Source: Methylorubrum salsuginis | Lineage (GTDB): Bacteria; Pseudomonadota; Alphaproteobacteria; Rhizobiales; Beijerinckiaceae | Reading direction: 5' to 3' | DNA length: 57,870 nt | NCBI RefSeq assembly: GCF_900114375.1 | Contig: NZ_FOSV01000028.1 | Coordinates: forward strand, 1 to 57,870 | Notes under the pieces: model-generated | Database searches by the model: none | What the model saw: the letters and a program-made list of their open reading frames with translations, nothing else | Told to the model about the DNA's origin: nothing | In this document: positions 26,741-35,503 of the stretch, piece after piece | How the letters are laid out: each line of letters begins with the position of its first letter | How positions within the stretch are numbered: position 1 is the first letter of the stretch | Position numbers and translations under genes: made by a program

Positions 26741-28036
26741 ATGGGCCGCATCACTCTCGAGAGCGTCAGCAAAGTCTTCGGCGCCAACCACGCCGAGGCG
26801 ATCAACTTGATTTCCCAGGGCAAGCGCAAGGCCGAGGTGGCCCAGGCCTGCGGCGCCGTCGTGGGCCTGCGCGACATCTCCTTCGACGTGCACGAGGGCG
26901 AGATCCTGACCCTGATGGGCCTCTCGGGCTCGGGCAAGTCCACCCTGCTGCGGTGCATGAACCGCCTCGTGGAGCCCACGATCGGGCGCATCCTCGTCGA
27001 CGACGTGGACGTGACCAAGCTCGGCCGCAAGGAACTCCTGGCCTTCCGCCAGAAGGCCTTCGGCATGGTGTTCCAGCACTTCGCCCTGCTGCCGAACCGC
27101 ACCATCCTGGCGAATGTCGGCTTCGGCCTGGAGATCAAGAACGTCCCGGCCAAGCAACGCATCGACGCCGCGATGCGGGCGATCGAACTCGTCGGCCTGA
27201 AAGGCTGGGAAAGCAAGTATCCGAACGAGTTGTCGGGCGGCATGCAGCAGCGCGCCGGCCTCGCCCGCGCGCTCGCGGCCGATGCCGACATCCTGCTGAT
27301 GGACGAGGCGTTCAGCGCCCTCGATCCGCTGATCCGCCGCGACATGCAGGCCGAACTGCGCGAATTGCAGCGCTCCCTCAAGAAGACCATCGTCTTCGTC
27401 TCGCACGACCTCGACGAGGCCGTGGCGCTCGGCGGCCGCATCGTCCTGATGAAGGACGGCGAGGTGGTCCAGATCGGCCAGCCCGAAGAGGTCGTGGCCC
27501 GTCCGGCGACCGAATACGTCCGCCGCTTCGTCGAGCATATCGATCTCGCCGCGGTGATGCGCGCCGGTCAGGTCGCCGACCGCGCGGCGGTCGTGCTGTC
27601 CCCCACCGACACGGTCGCCGAGGCGCGGCTGCGCACGGCGGCCGGCGGCAGCGACGGCTGGCTCGTCGCCGACCAGGGCGGGCGCTTCGTCGGCCGCGTG
27701 CGCGCCGAGCGCCTCGCCGCCGCCCGGACCGGCGAGACCGTCGCGAGCCTGCTCGATCTCGATCCGGCCGCGGTCTCGGCCGAGGCCCGCCTCGACGCGG
27801 TGCTGCCGCAGGTCGCCCAGAGCGGCGCGGTGGCGGTCGTGGCCGAGGACGGGCGCCTGATCGGCCCGATCACCAGCCGCGACGTGGTGCGTGCGCTCGC
27901 CGCACGTCCCGGCAACTCTTCGACACAGGCCCAACCGGCAGGAGCGGATCGATGGACTGGAACGTCCCCAAATTCCCCCTCGACACGCTCAGCGACAACG
28001 GCCTCGACTGGCTCACCGAACATGGCAGTTGGCTGA
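26741..28036 (+). CDS. proV: Glycine betaine/proline ABC transporter ATP-binding protein
   Basis: A 431-residue ATPase energising import of glycine betaine-type quaternary amines. It has the ProV/OpuAA N terminus (EAINLISQGKRKAEVAQ), Walker A GLSGSGKS around residues 60-67, signature LSGGMQQR, Walker B ILLMDEAFSALDP, and a C-terminal pair of CBS repeats (ending RLIGPITSRDVVRAL). Start ATG 26741. The last 28 codons overlap proW by 85 nt and are Ser/Thr/Pro-rich, unlike the conserved part, so the true end may have been altered by a frameshift. First gene of proV-proW-proX. Confidence 0.92.
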   Translation: MGRITLESVSKVFGANHAEAINLISQGKRKAEVAQACGAVVGLRDISFDVHEGEILTLMGLSGSGKSTLLRCMNRLVEPTIGRILVDDVDVTKLGRKELLAFRQKAFGMVFQHFALLPNRTILANVGFGLEIKNVPAKQRIDAAMRAIELVGLKGWESKYPNELSGGMQQRAGLARALAADADILLMDEAFSALDPLIRRDMQAELRELQRSLKKTIVFVSHDLDEAVALGGRIVLMKDGEVVQIGQPEEVVARPATEYVRRFVEHIDLAAVMRAGQVADRAAVVLSPTDTVAEARLRTAAGGSDGWLVADQGGRFVGRVRAERLAAARTGETVASLLDLDPAAVSAEARLDAVLPQVAQSGAVAVVAEDGRLIGPITSRDVVRALAARPGNSSTQAQPAGADRWTGTSPNSPSTRSATTASTGSPNMAVG

Positions 28037-28803
28037 CCCGCGCCGTCAGCCGCACGGTCTCCGACTGGATCGAGGCGCTGACCACCGCGCTGATCGCGGT
28101 GCCGCCGTGGCTGGCCATCATCGCCGCCTCAGCTCTGACCTACAAGATCGGCGGCCGCAAGGTCGGGCTCCTGACGCTCGGCGGCCTGCTGTTCCTCTGG
28201 AACCTGCGGCTGTGGCAGGCGACCGTCGAGACCCTGGTGCTCGTCATCCTGGCGACGATCGCGGCGCTCCTGATCGGCATCCCGGTCGGCATCTGGTTCG
28301 CGCTGAGCCGGCGCGCCTGGCGGACCTTCTCGCCCGTCCTCGACATGATGCAGACGCTGCCGAGCTTCGTCTATCTGATCCCGGCACTGCCGTTCTTCGG
28401 CCTCGGGGCGGTCTCGGCGTGCTTCGCCACCATCGTTTTCTCGGTGCCGCCGGTGATCCGGCTCACCGCGCTCGGCATCCGCAACGTGCCGACCGAACTC
28501 GTCGAGGCCTCCGACGCCTTCGGCAGCTCGGCGACGCAGAAGCTGTTCAAGGTCCAGCTGCCGCTGGCGCTGCCGACGATCATGGCCGGCGTCAACCAGA
28601 CCATGATGCTGGCGCTGTCCATGGTGGTCATCGCGGCGATGATCGGCGCCGGGGGACTGGGCCGCGCGGTCTGGCAGTCGATCCAGCGTCTGGAAGCCGG
28701 CGCCGGGTTCGAGGCGGGGATCGGCATCGTGATCGTGGCGGTCATCCTCGACCGGGCGACCCAGGCGCTCGCCGCCAAGGCCCGCCCCCACGGTTCGGCT
28801 TGA
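27952..28803 (+). CDS. proW: Glycine betaine/proline ABC transporter permease
   Basis: A 283-residue inner-membrane permease with about six to seven hydrophobic segments and the EAA-like loop of BPD permeases (EASDAFGSSATQKLFKVQLPLALPTI). The start WNVPKFPLD and the DMMQTLPSFVYLIPALPFFG segment are typical of ProW. It overlaps the proV reading frame by 85 nt and is followed by proX after 99 nt. Confidence 0.92.
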   Translation: MDWNVPKFPLDTLSDNGLDWLTEHGSWLTRAVSRTVSDWIEALTTALIAVPPWLAIIAASALTYKIGGRKVGLLTLGGLLFLWNLRLWQATVETLVLVILATIAALLIGIPVGIWFALSRRAWRTFSPVLDMMQTLPSFVYLIPALPFFGLGAVSACFATIVFSVPPVIRLTALGIRNVPTELVEASDAFGSSATQKLFKVQLPLALPTIMAGVNQTMMLALSMVVIAAMIGAGGLGRAVWQSIQRLEAGAGFEAGIGIVIVAVILDRATQALAAKARPHGSA

Positions 28804-28902
28804 GCCGAAGCCGCACCCGTCCGGCGGCGCGCCTGCCGGACGGCCCGCACAAGCCCCGCACCATCAACAATTGTTAGTTTCTCCTCCGACCACGAGACGA
28901 TC

Positions 28903-29739
28903 ATGCGCGCGACCACGCTCGGTGCCCTCCTCTGCCTCGCCCTGACCCAGACGCCCGCGGAAGCGGCGAGCAAGCAGGTGCGGATCGCCTATGTCGAATG
29001 GGCCGACGCGGTGGTCGCCACCAACATCCTCAAGCTCGCGCTGGAGGAGAAGGGCTACGAGGTGAAGACGATCCCGCTCGCCGCCGCCGCCATGTGGCAG
29101 GCCGTGGCGACCGGCGACGCCGATGCCAGCGTCGCGGCGTGGCTGCCGGTCACGCAAGGAGCCTATTACGAGAAGCTGAAGAACCGCCTCGAACTGGTCG
29201 GCCCGAACGTCACCGGCGCCAAGATCGGCTGGGCGGTCCCGGCCTCCTCCCCCCTCAACTCCATCGAGGACCTCAAGACCAAGTCGGCCGAGGTCGGCGG
29301 GCAGGTGATCGGCATCGATCCCGGCGCCGGGATCATGAAGAGCTCGGAGGCCGCCATCAAGGCCTATGGCCTGCCGGTCAAGCTCGTGGACGGCAGCGAC
29401 GCGACGATGACCAGCGCCCTCAAGGACGCGGTGCGCCAGAAGAAGGACATCGTCGTCACCGCCTGGACGCCGCACTGGATGTTCGCCCGCTACGAGCTGA
29501 AGTACCTCGCCGATCCGAAGAAGGCCTTCGGTGACGACGAGAGCGTCAACACCATCGTCCGCAAGGGACTGAAGGACGACATGCCCGAGGTCTACGCCGT
29601 CCTCCAGAAGTTCAAGCTCACCGTGAAGGACGAAGAGGCCGTGATGGCCGAGAACGAGGAAAAAGGCGCCAAGCCCGCCGAAACTGCCGCCAAATGGATC
29701 ACCAAGAATCGCGCGACGGTCGATGGCTGGATAAAATAA
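28903..29739 (+). CDS. proX: Glycine betaine ABC transporter substrate-binding protein
   Basis: A 278-residue periplasmic binding protein (OpuAC/ProX type) with a signal peptide (LGALLCLALTQTPAEA). The aromatic cage expected for trimethylammonium ligands is suggested by VEWADAVV, AAAMWQAV, AAWLPVTQGAYY and TAWTPHWMFARY. It completes the ABC importer. A small palindrome AACAATTGTT lies between proW and proX. Confidence 0.9.
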   Translation: MRATTLGALLCLALTQTPAEAASKQVRIAYVEWADAVVATNILKLALEEKGYEVKTIPLAAAAMWQAVATGDADASVAAWLPVTQGAYYEKLKNRLELVGPNVTGAKIGWAVPASSPLNSIEDLKTKSAEVGGQVIGIDPGAGIMKSSEAAIKAYGLPVKLVDGSDATMTSALKDAVRQKKDIVVTAWTPHWMFARYELKYLADPKKAFGDDESVNTIVRKGLKDDMPEVYAVLQKFKLTVKDEEAVMAENEEKGAKPAETAAKWITKNRATVDGWIK

Positions 29740-29817
29740 TATCTTGGCCACAATCCAAGCAAATGATACAATTTACGGGTCGAATCAAACTACAGTGAAG
29801 TAGAAGCTGGGGGCTAC

Positions 29818-31176
29818 ATGACTATGAAAAGCTTGGCGGCCGCCCTCCTGGGGTGCGTCGCAGGGGCCGCGCTGTGCTCATCGGCAGCGCTGGCACAGTC
29901 GCGGGGCACGGTGGAGCTCGATGCCGAGCCGAGCAAGGTGAACCGGGTGCAGCCGATCGCGGTGCCCGATCCCACCTACGCCCCCGAGGCCGCCAAGCCC
30001 GCCAGCAACTTCGACATCGCACCGCCGAAGGGTAAGACCGAATTCGGCACCTTCACCTTCGGCGGCGCCATCCGGGCCCGCTACGACTGGCGCTTCAACG
30101 ACGTCAGCCTCGGCGGTCAGCCCAAGGCGTCCGAGCATTTCGACTTCGACACGCTCTCGCTCAAGGCGGCCTACGATTCGGACACGATCTTCGGCGCCGC
30201 GCAGTACCGCTTCTACGGCGGCAGCTCGATCTACGGGCCGCGCAACGGCTACCGCGGCTATCCGGGCGAGGTCAGCTTCCCGATGTGGGCCTATGTCGGC
30301 TACAAGCTGACCAAGGAAGACAGCGTCACCGTCGGCCTCAATCAGGCGCCGTTCGGCCTGACGCCGTATTTCGGCAACAGCTTCATCGAGACGCTGGGCT
30401 TCACCATGGGCCTGGAAGAGGTCTACAACTTCGGCGTCAAGTACTCGCACGTCGAATCTGACCTGAACTATCAGGTCGGCTACTATCCGGGCGCCAACCC
30501 GAACGCCATCGGCCTGAGCCTCGACAGCGCCCGCTACTCGACCAACATCGTCCGGGCCGATTCCTACACGCCGTTCGCCACGCGCAACGCCGAACAGAAC
30601 ATGTTCATCGGCCGGGCCGAGTACTTCTTCCTCAAGAACGATCTCGCGTCGTTCGCGGTCGGCGCCTCGATCTGGCACTCGGACATCTACAATTCCGACA
30701 CCCGCCAGACCGGCACCAAGCAGCTCGAAGGCATCCACGCCCTCGGCACCTACGGTCCCTGGGGCTTCAAGGGCATCTTCATCCGCCAGGACATCGACCC
30801 GCGCAACCCGGTCCGCAACGACCTGATCGGCATCGGCGGCTTCGACTTCTCCTACAACATGGCCACCCGCGGCAACTTCGTCTCGGGCGAAATCAGCTAC
30901 AAAGTCGCCGACCCGATCGGGCCGTTCACGGTCGTGCCCTATGCCGGCTACAGCGCCTACTTCAAGGACAAGGCCAGCTTCCAGAACAGCGAGCGCTTCA
31001 TCATCGGCGGCGCCTGGACGCTCACCGCCGACCCGAACCTGATCATCTACACCGAGGGCGTCATCGGCCGGAACGACCCCTATGTCGGCGCCGGACAATT
31101 CTCCAGCGGCCTGGCGCAAGGCGGCGACAACAAGTGGAAGTCGCGCTTCATCATGAACATCGGTTACTACTTCTAG
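29818..31176 (+). CDS. Outer-membrane beta-barrel porin-like protein
   Basis: A 452-residue protein with a signal peptide (LAAALLGCVAGAALCSSAALAQ) and alternating aromatic strands typical of barrels (ARYDWRFNDVSL, AQYRFYGGSSIY, YVGYKLTKEDSVTVGLNQAPFGLTPY), ending in a terminal Phe (NIGYYF) as outer-membrane proteins do. It lies 78 bp after proX in the same direction, so it could pass betaine-type compounds to the ABC transporter. The substrate is inference only. Confidence 0.8.
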   Translation: MTMKSLAAALLGCVAGAALCSSAALAQSRGTVELDAEPSKVNRVQPIAVPDPTYAPEAAKPASNFDIAPPKGKTEFGTFTFGGAIRARYDWRFNDVSLGGQPKASEHFDFDTLSLKAAYDSDTIFGAAQYRFYGGSSIYGPRNGYRGYPGEVSFPMWAYVGYKLTKEDSVTVGLNQAPFGLTPYFGNSFIETLGFTMGLEEVYNFGVKYSHVESDLNYQVGYYPGANPNAIGLSLDSARYSTNIVRADSYTPFATRNAEQNMFIGRAEYFFLKNDLASFAVGASIWHSDIYNSDTRQTGTKQLEGIHALGTYGPWGFKGIFIRQDIDPRNPVRNDLIGIGGFDFSYNMATRGNFVSGEISYKVADPIGPFTVVPYAGYSAYFKDKASFQNSERFIIGGAWTLTADPNLIIYTEGVIGRNDPYVGAGQFSSGLAQGGDNKWKSRFIMNIGYYF

Positions 31177-31537
31177 CCATCGATCCGGCGCATCTCCCTT
31201 TCCCGAGGGACAGCCCCGACGAAGACCTTCCGCGCCCGCCGGGTGCTCAGGAGGACTTCTTCGGGGCTTTCTTCGTGCCCCGGGGCGACCGACCGGCCAG
31301 CGCCTCGCCTCGAGAGAACGAATTCGTACGGTCGGACGAGATTGTTGCAGCGAAAAAATTTCGGGCGCTACTCGGGATAAGACAAAGGAAGCTGTGCCGG
31401 AATCCGGATTTAAGGATCGAACCGGCCATGAATTCTGCTTTCTGGCCGCTCCGTCAGCGCATTGCGAGTTGAGTTAACGGGCCGTCAATCCTCGACCGCC
31501 ATCGTCCCGGGTACCCCCCACCCGGACCTGCAGCCTC
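31177..31537. other. Intergenic region between porin and chemoreceptor
   Basis: A 361-bp region. A 60-residue minus-strand frame (31247-31429) ends in a lysine-rich GTKKAPKKSS tail, but without other support I do not call it a gene. The region likely contains the chemoreceptor promoter. Confidence 0.4.
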
Positions 31538-33580
31538 ATGAGCACCCAGCACGGCTTGTCGAACAAGTTGATGTTCGTCACCGGAACGGCCGTCACCGTC
31601 GTCCTGGTCGGATTCCTCGGCATCACGGCGTGGCGCACCGCCGACCGCGTCCGTTCCGACGTCACCGAACTCGCAATCAAGGAGGCGTCCGGGGCGGCGA
31701 GCCAGGTCGGCATCCAGTTGACCGAGGCGGTCTCGGCGGGCACCGCCATGACGGCGGCCCTCTCCGGGCTGATCGAGACCGGCCAGGCGCGGCGCGCCGA
31801 CCTCGTCTCGGTGGCGCGCGCCACGGCTGTGCGCTACCCGAACCTCTACGGCGCCTGGATGTGCGACACGACCGAGCGCACCCTGGAAAAGACGCTGCCC
31901 GGCACCGACGCCGTCAATCAGAAGGGGCTCTTCACGCCCTACTGGACGAAGAACGCCGCCGGGACGCCGGAATTCTCGACCTTCCAGTTCGACGGCTCCG
32001 AGCAATGGTACCAGGCGCCGGTCGCCACGGGCAAAAGCCTCGTGACCGAGCCCTATCTCACCACCCGCGGCGACCTCGTGACCTCGATCACCGCGCCGAT
32101 CGCCCCGGCGGGCCGCGTCGTCGGCGTCGGCGGCGTCGACATCCGGCTCGACACCTTGCCCGAACGCCTCAGCGCGCTGCATCCCTTCGGCGGCGGCCGG
32201 GTGATGCTGCTGTCTCAGGGCGGCAAGTGGCTGGCCCCGCCCGCCAAGGGCCTGGAGATGAAGGCCTATGAGGGCGCGGGCGCCGACGCGGTGAAGGCCG
32301 CGCTCGCCGACGGGCAATGGCGCGCCCTCGCCGACGGCCCCGATGGCGGCCTGCGGCTGATCTATCCGTTCTCGGCGCCCGGCATGAACACGACCTGGGC
32401 CGTGGTGATGGACGTGCCGGCGGCCGTGATCACGCAGCCGATCTACCGGCAGCTCGCCGAGACCGCGGCCGGCGGGCTCATCGTCCTCCTCGTCGTGCTG
32501 GTCACCCTCTTCGCGACGACGAAGGCGCTGATCGACAAGCCCCTGACCCGCTCGGTGCGCACCATCGAGAGCCTGATCGAGCGGCGCTACGACACCGTCA
32601 TCGCCGACACCGACCGCAAGGACGAGATCGGCGCCATCGCCCGGGCACTGGAGGTGTTTCGCGACAAGGCGCGCCAGGCCGAGACCCTGGCCGAGGCGCA
32701 GGAGATGCAGCAGCGCCAGCAGCTGTCGCGGGCCGAGACCATCCGTCACCACTCGCAGAGCTTCGACAGCACGGTCTCGAACCTGACCGAGACCGTGCTG
32801 CGGCTCGTCGGCGACCTCGATTCGGCCTCGACCAACCTGAAGGGCGGCGCCGAGGCGACGAGCCTGCGCAGCGCCTCCGTGGCGGCGGCCTCCGAGCAGA
32901 CCTCCGCCAATGTCGGCGCGGTCGCGTCCGCGGCCGAGGAACTGCTCGCCTCGGTGCAGGAGATCGGCCGCCAGATCGACCATTCGACGCAGATCGCCGC
33001 GAGCGCCGTCACGCAGGCGCGGGAGGCGCGCGCCAGGGTCGATGCCCTGGCGGGTGCGGCCAACCGCATCGACGAGGTGGTCCGGCTCATCAGCTCGATC
33101 GCGGCGCAGACCAACCTGCTGGCGCTCAACGCCACGATCGAGGCCGCCCGCGCGGGCGAGGCGGGCCGCGGCTTCGCCGTGGTCGCCTCGGAGGTGAAGG
33201 AACTCGCCAACCAGACCTCGCGGGCGACCGACGAGATCGCCGTGCAGATCGCGGCGGTGCAGAGCGGGACCGGCGACACCGTGGCCGTCATCCAGGACGT
33301 GTCCGGCACGATCGAGCAGATGAGCGCCATCGCCCAGTCGATCCGCGAGGCGGCGGCCCAGCAGGGGCTGGCGATGCACGAGGTGGCCCGCAACATCCAG
33401 GAGGCGTCCGCCGGCACGCACGAGGTCTCGGCCAGCATCTCCGCGGTGTCGCGCTCGGCGGGCGAGACCGGCGAGACAGCGAAGGTGGTGAGCTCCGCCG
33501 CGATGGTGTTGCAGGACAAATCGAACGAGTTGCGCAGCCAGGTCATGACGTTCCTCTCGAACGTCCGCGCCGCGAGCTGA
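31538..33580 (+). CDS. Methyl-accepting chemotaxis protein
   Basis: A 680-residue transmembrane chemoreceptor. TM1 is near residues 10-30 (LMFVTGTAVTVVLVGFLG), then a periplasmic dCache-like sensor (YPNLYGAWMCD, FQFDGSEQWYQAPV, TSITAPIAPAGRVVGVGGVDI). TM2 lies around 310-330, followed by HAMP and a cytoplasmic MCP domain with the CheA/CheW hairpin tip (QTNLLALNATIEAARAG) near residue 525. It lies downstream of the betaine transport genes and porin. Sensing of amines is a reasonable guess, not shown. Confidence 0.93.
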   Translation: MSTQHGLSNKLMFVTGTAVTVVLVGFLGITAWRTADRVRSDVTELAIKEASGAASQVGIQLTEAVSAGTAMTAALSGLIETGQARRADLVSVARATAVRYPNLYGAWMCDTTERTLEKTLPGTDAVNQKGLFTPYWTKNAAGTPEFSTFQFDGSEQWYQAPVATGKSLVTEPYLTTRGDLVTSITAPIAPAGRVVGVGGVDIRLDTLPERLSALHPFGGGRVMLLSQGGKWLAPPAKGLEMKAYEGAGADAVKAALADGQWRALADGPDGGLRLIYPFSAPGMNTTWAVVMDVPAAVITQPIYRQLAETAAGGLIVLLVVLVTLFATTKALIDKPLTRSVRTIESLIERRYDTVIADTDRKDEIGAIARALEVFRDKARQAETLAEAQEMQQRQQLSRAETIRHHSQSFDSTVSNLTETVLRLVGDLDSASTNLKGGAEATSLRSASVAAASEQTSANVGAVASAAEELLASVQEIGRQIDHSTQIAASAVTQAREARARVDALAGAANRIDEVVRLISSIAAQTNLLALNATIEAARAGEAGRGFAVVASEVKELANQTSRATDEIAVQIAAVQSGTGDTVAVIQDVSGTIEQMSAIAQSIREAAAQQGLAMHEVARNIQEASAGTHEVSASISAVSRSAGETGETAKVVSSAAMVLQDKSNELRSQVMTFLSNVRAAS

Positions 33581-33595
33581 GGGACACGCCGAAAC

Positions 33596-33624
33596 AAAAA
33601 AAGGCCGCCCTGGACGGGGCGGCC
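33596..33624 (-). terminator. Rho-independent terminator
   Basis: Stem GGCCGCCC / GGGCGGCC (33603-33624) with an A7 run on its left, i.e. a T7 tract on the minus strand. It lies just after the chemoreceptor stop and would stop leftward transcription from the GlxA-type gene. It may act in both directions. Confidence 0.7.
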
Positions 33625-33788
33625 GGAGGCCTTGGGAGGAAACGCTCACGAAGCTGCGAAACCGGGCCGGATCGCCACTGCGTGATCTGAAGACTAGGCC
33701 CGGCAAGCCCCCCGATCTTGCCGGAAAGCGACCTTTCCTTACGAATGCAAGGCTCTGTCGCCAGCGACGCGGCGTCTCATACCAACCG

Positions 33789-33821
33789 GCACGAAACAGG
33801 ACCGATGGTCCTGTTTCGTGC
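33789..33821. terminator. Perfect 15-bp stem-loop between convergent genes
   Basis: GCACGAAACAGGACC pairs perfectly with GGTCCTGTTTCGTGC around a 3-nt loop. It lies 72 bp beyond the stop of the GlxA-type regulator. There is no T tract, so it may be a terminator or mRNA 3'-end stabilising structure. Confidence 0.5.
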
Positions 33822-33893
33822 ATCCGGCGGAGGCCCGCCGCCCCGCCTTCGCGAGGGCAATCGGCGATGAGGCAGGATCATTGCCGATGGGTA

Positions 33894-34943
33894 TCACGCC
33901 TGCGCGAGGGCCCGCGCCTGCACCACCTTCCGCTCCGCGCTCGGCGGCTGGCCGAAGCAGTCGAGATAGGCCTTCGAGAAATGCGAGGCCGAGGTGAAGC
34001 CGCATTCCATCGCCACCGAGAGCAGCGGCATCGCCGTCTGGCGGATCAGGTCGCGGGCATGCTCCAGGCGGATGCGCAGATAGTGCTTGGCCGGCGAGCG
34101 GCCGAGATATTTCAGGAACAGCCGCTCGAGCTGGCGGGTCGAGAGGTGGACCGCCTCGGCGAGTTCCTGGCTGCCGAGCGGCTCGGCGAGCGAGGCTTCC
34201 ATCAGCCCGACCACCTTGAGGAGCTTGGGATGCGCCACGCCGAGGCGCATCCGAAGATCCATCCGTTGGCGCTCGCAGGAATCGCGGATGCGGTGGTGGA
34301 TGAGCTGGTCGGCGACGTTGGAGGCCACGGTCGGCCCGTGCTCGCGCATGATCAGTGACAGCATCATGTCGGCCGCCGCCGTGCCGCCCGCGCAGGTGAA
34401 GCGGTTCCGGTCGATCTCGAACAGGTCGGAGCCGATCTCCAGCCCCTCGTGCTCGGACATCAGGCCCGGCAGGTTCTCCCAGTGGATCGTCGCCCGGTAG
34501 CCGTCGAGCAGGCCCGCCTTGGCCAGCACGTAGGTGCCGGTGCAGACGGCACCGATGGCGCTGCCGCGGGCACTGGCCCGGCGCAGGGCCGCGTGCAGCG
34601 CCCGATGGTCCGCCTTCTGGATGTCCAGGCCGCCGCACACGATCAGCATGTCGAAATCCTGCACGTCGCCGAACCGGCCCGAGACCTTGATCTCGATCCC
34701 GTTCGAGGCGGTGCACTTGGTCCCGTCCTCGGACCAGAGCGAGTAACGGTAGAGATCGCGCCCGGCGGCGCGGTTGGCGAGCCGCAGGGCCTCGATCGCC
34801 GAGGAGAAGGCGATCATCGAGAAGCGCTCGACCAGCATGAAGCCGACGGTGATCGCCTTGCCCGAGACCGTCTCGCCGACCGCCGCCGGACTGACGGGGC
34901 TCGCCTCCGAGAACGTTGCAATCTGTTCCATCCCGACCACCAT
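33894..34943 (-). CDS. GlxA-family AraC-type regulator (GbdR-like)
   Basis: A 349-residue regulator with an N-terminal DJ-1/PfpI-like domain (GFMLVERFSMIAFSSAIEALRLAN, DMLIVCGGLDIQ, GAVCTGTYVLAKAGLL) and a C-terminal AraC HTH (LSTRQLERLFLKYLG, AMECGFTSASHFSKAYLDCFG). GbdR-like members activate glycine betaine, dimethylglycine and sarcosine catabolism. Here it is divergent from soxBDAG, separated by a 560-bp intergenic region, so it is the likely activator of that operon. ATG 34943 is chosen; ATG 34931 four codons downstream is also possible. Confidence 0.85.
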   Translation of the reverse strand: MVVGMEQIATFSEASPVSPAAVGETVSGKAITVGFMLVERFSMIAFSSAIEALRLANRAAGRDLYRYSLWSEDGTKCTASNGIEIKVSGRFGDVQDFDMLIVCGGLDIQKADHRALHAALRRASARGSAIGAVCTGTYVLAKAGLLDGYRATIHWENLPGLMSEHEGLEIGSDLFEIDRNRFTCAGGTAAADMMLSLIMREHGPTVASNVADQLIHHRIRDSCERQRMDLRMRLGVAHPKLLKVVGLMEASLAEPLGSQELAEAVHLSTRQLERLFLKYLGRSPAKHYLRIRLEHARDLIRQTAMPLLSVAMECGFTSASHFSKAYLDCFGQPPSAERKVVQARALAQA

Positions 34944-35503
34944 TTGCCGGCCTTTGCCGTGGCGTGATGGGCAAATCACGTGCCGTCCCGTCCTACCTCG
35001 CTCGGGAATCGTCCCGGTCGGGTGACCGTCGGCGGACCGTGCGCCGAAGCGGCGCCCATAACGGAAGTTAATCTCCGAATGTCGCCCAGGCGCAATCGAA
35101 TAATTCTTGTTCGAGGCCGTCGGGGGTGAAGCTGGGGGCGCCTCGGGCGCTCGCGGCCGGGCCCGCCAACATCCTCTCTCCTTGGTCCCCCTTCGCTTTT
35201 CGCACCGCCGGAGCGCTCGAGCGGGAAGCCCGGTCCCCCCGAGCGGGACGCTCCTCGTGCACCGGGAGGGGGCCGACTTTCCTGTGAGCGATGGCGCATC
35301 GATGCCGATCGAGGCGGCCGCGAATCGGTCGCCCGCATCAGGGGCGTCCCGCCACCTGCAATATCGTGCCGGCCGCCGCCCTCGCCGCCGCCTAGTGCGC
35401 CGGCGCGTCGCGTAAAGTCGTAAAATCCAAACTCGCGGTCGCCGTCGATCAAGCCCCCCCGCGGGGGCCGGACCATGATCCGTCAACACCGCGAGGTCGA
35501 CCG
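34944..35503. other. Divergent promoter region, regulator and sox operon
   Basis: A 560-bp region with no gene. By position it should hold the regulator and sox promoters and the regulator's binding sites. I could not identify a convincing operator sequence by eye. Confidence 0.45.

Larger units (their letters stand above)
33581..33893. other. Convergent intergenic region with two hairpins
   Basis: This 313-bp region separates the convergent chemoreceptor and GlxA-type regulator. It contains the terminator at 33596-33624 and the perfect 15-bp stem-loop at 33789-33821. No gene is seen. Confidence 0.6.

Noticed and set aside
31247..31429. 60-residue lysine-rich frame on the minus strand
   Set aside because: The tail looks protein-like, but there is no ribosome binding site, no conserved motif and no contextual support.
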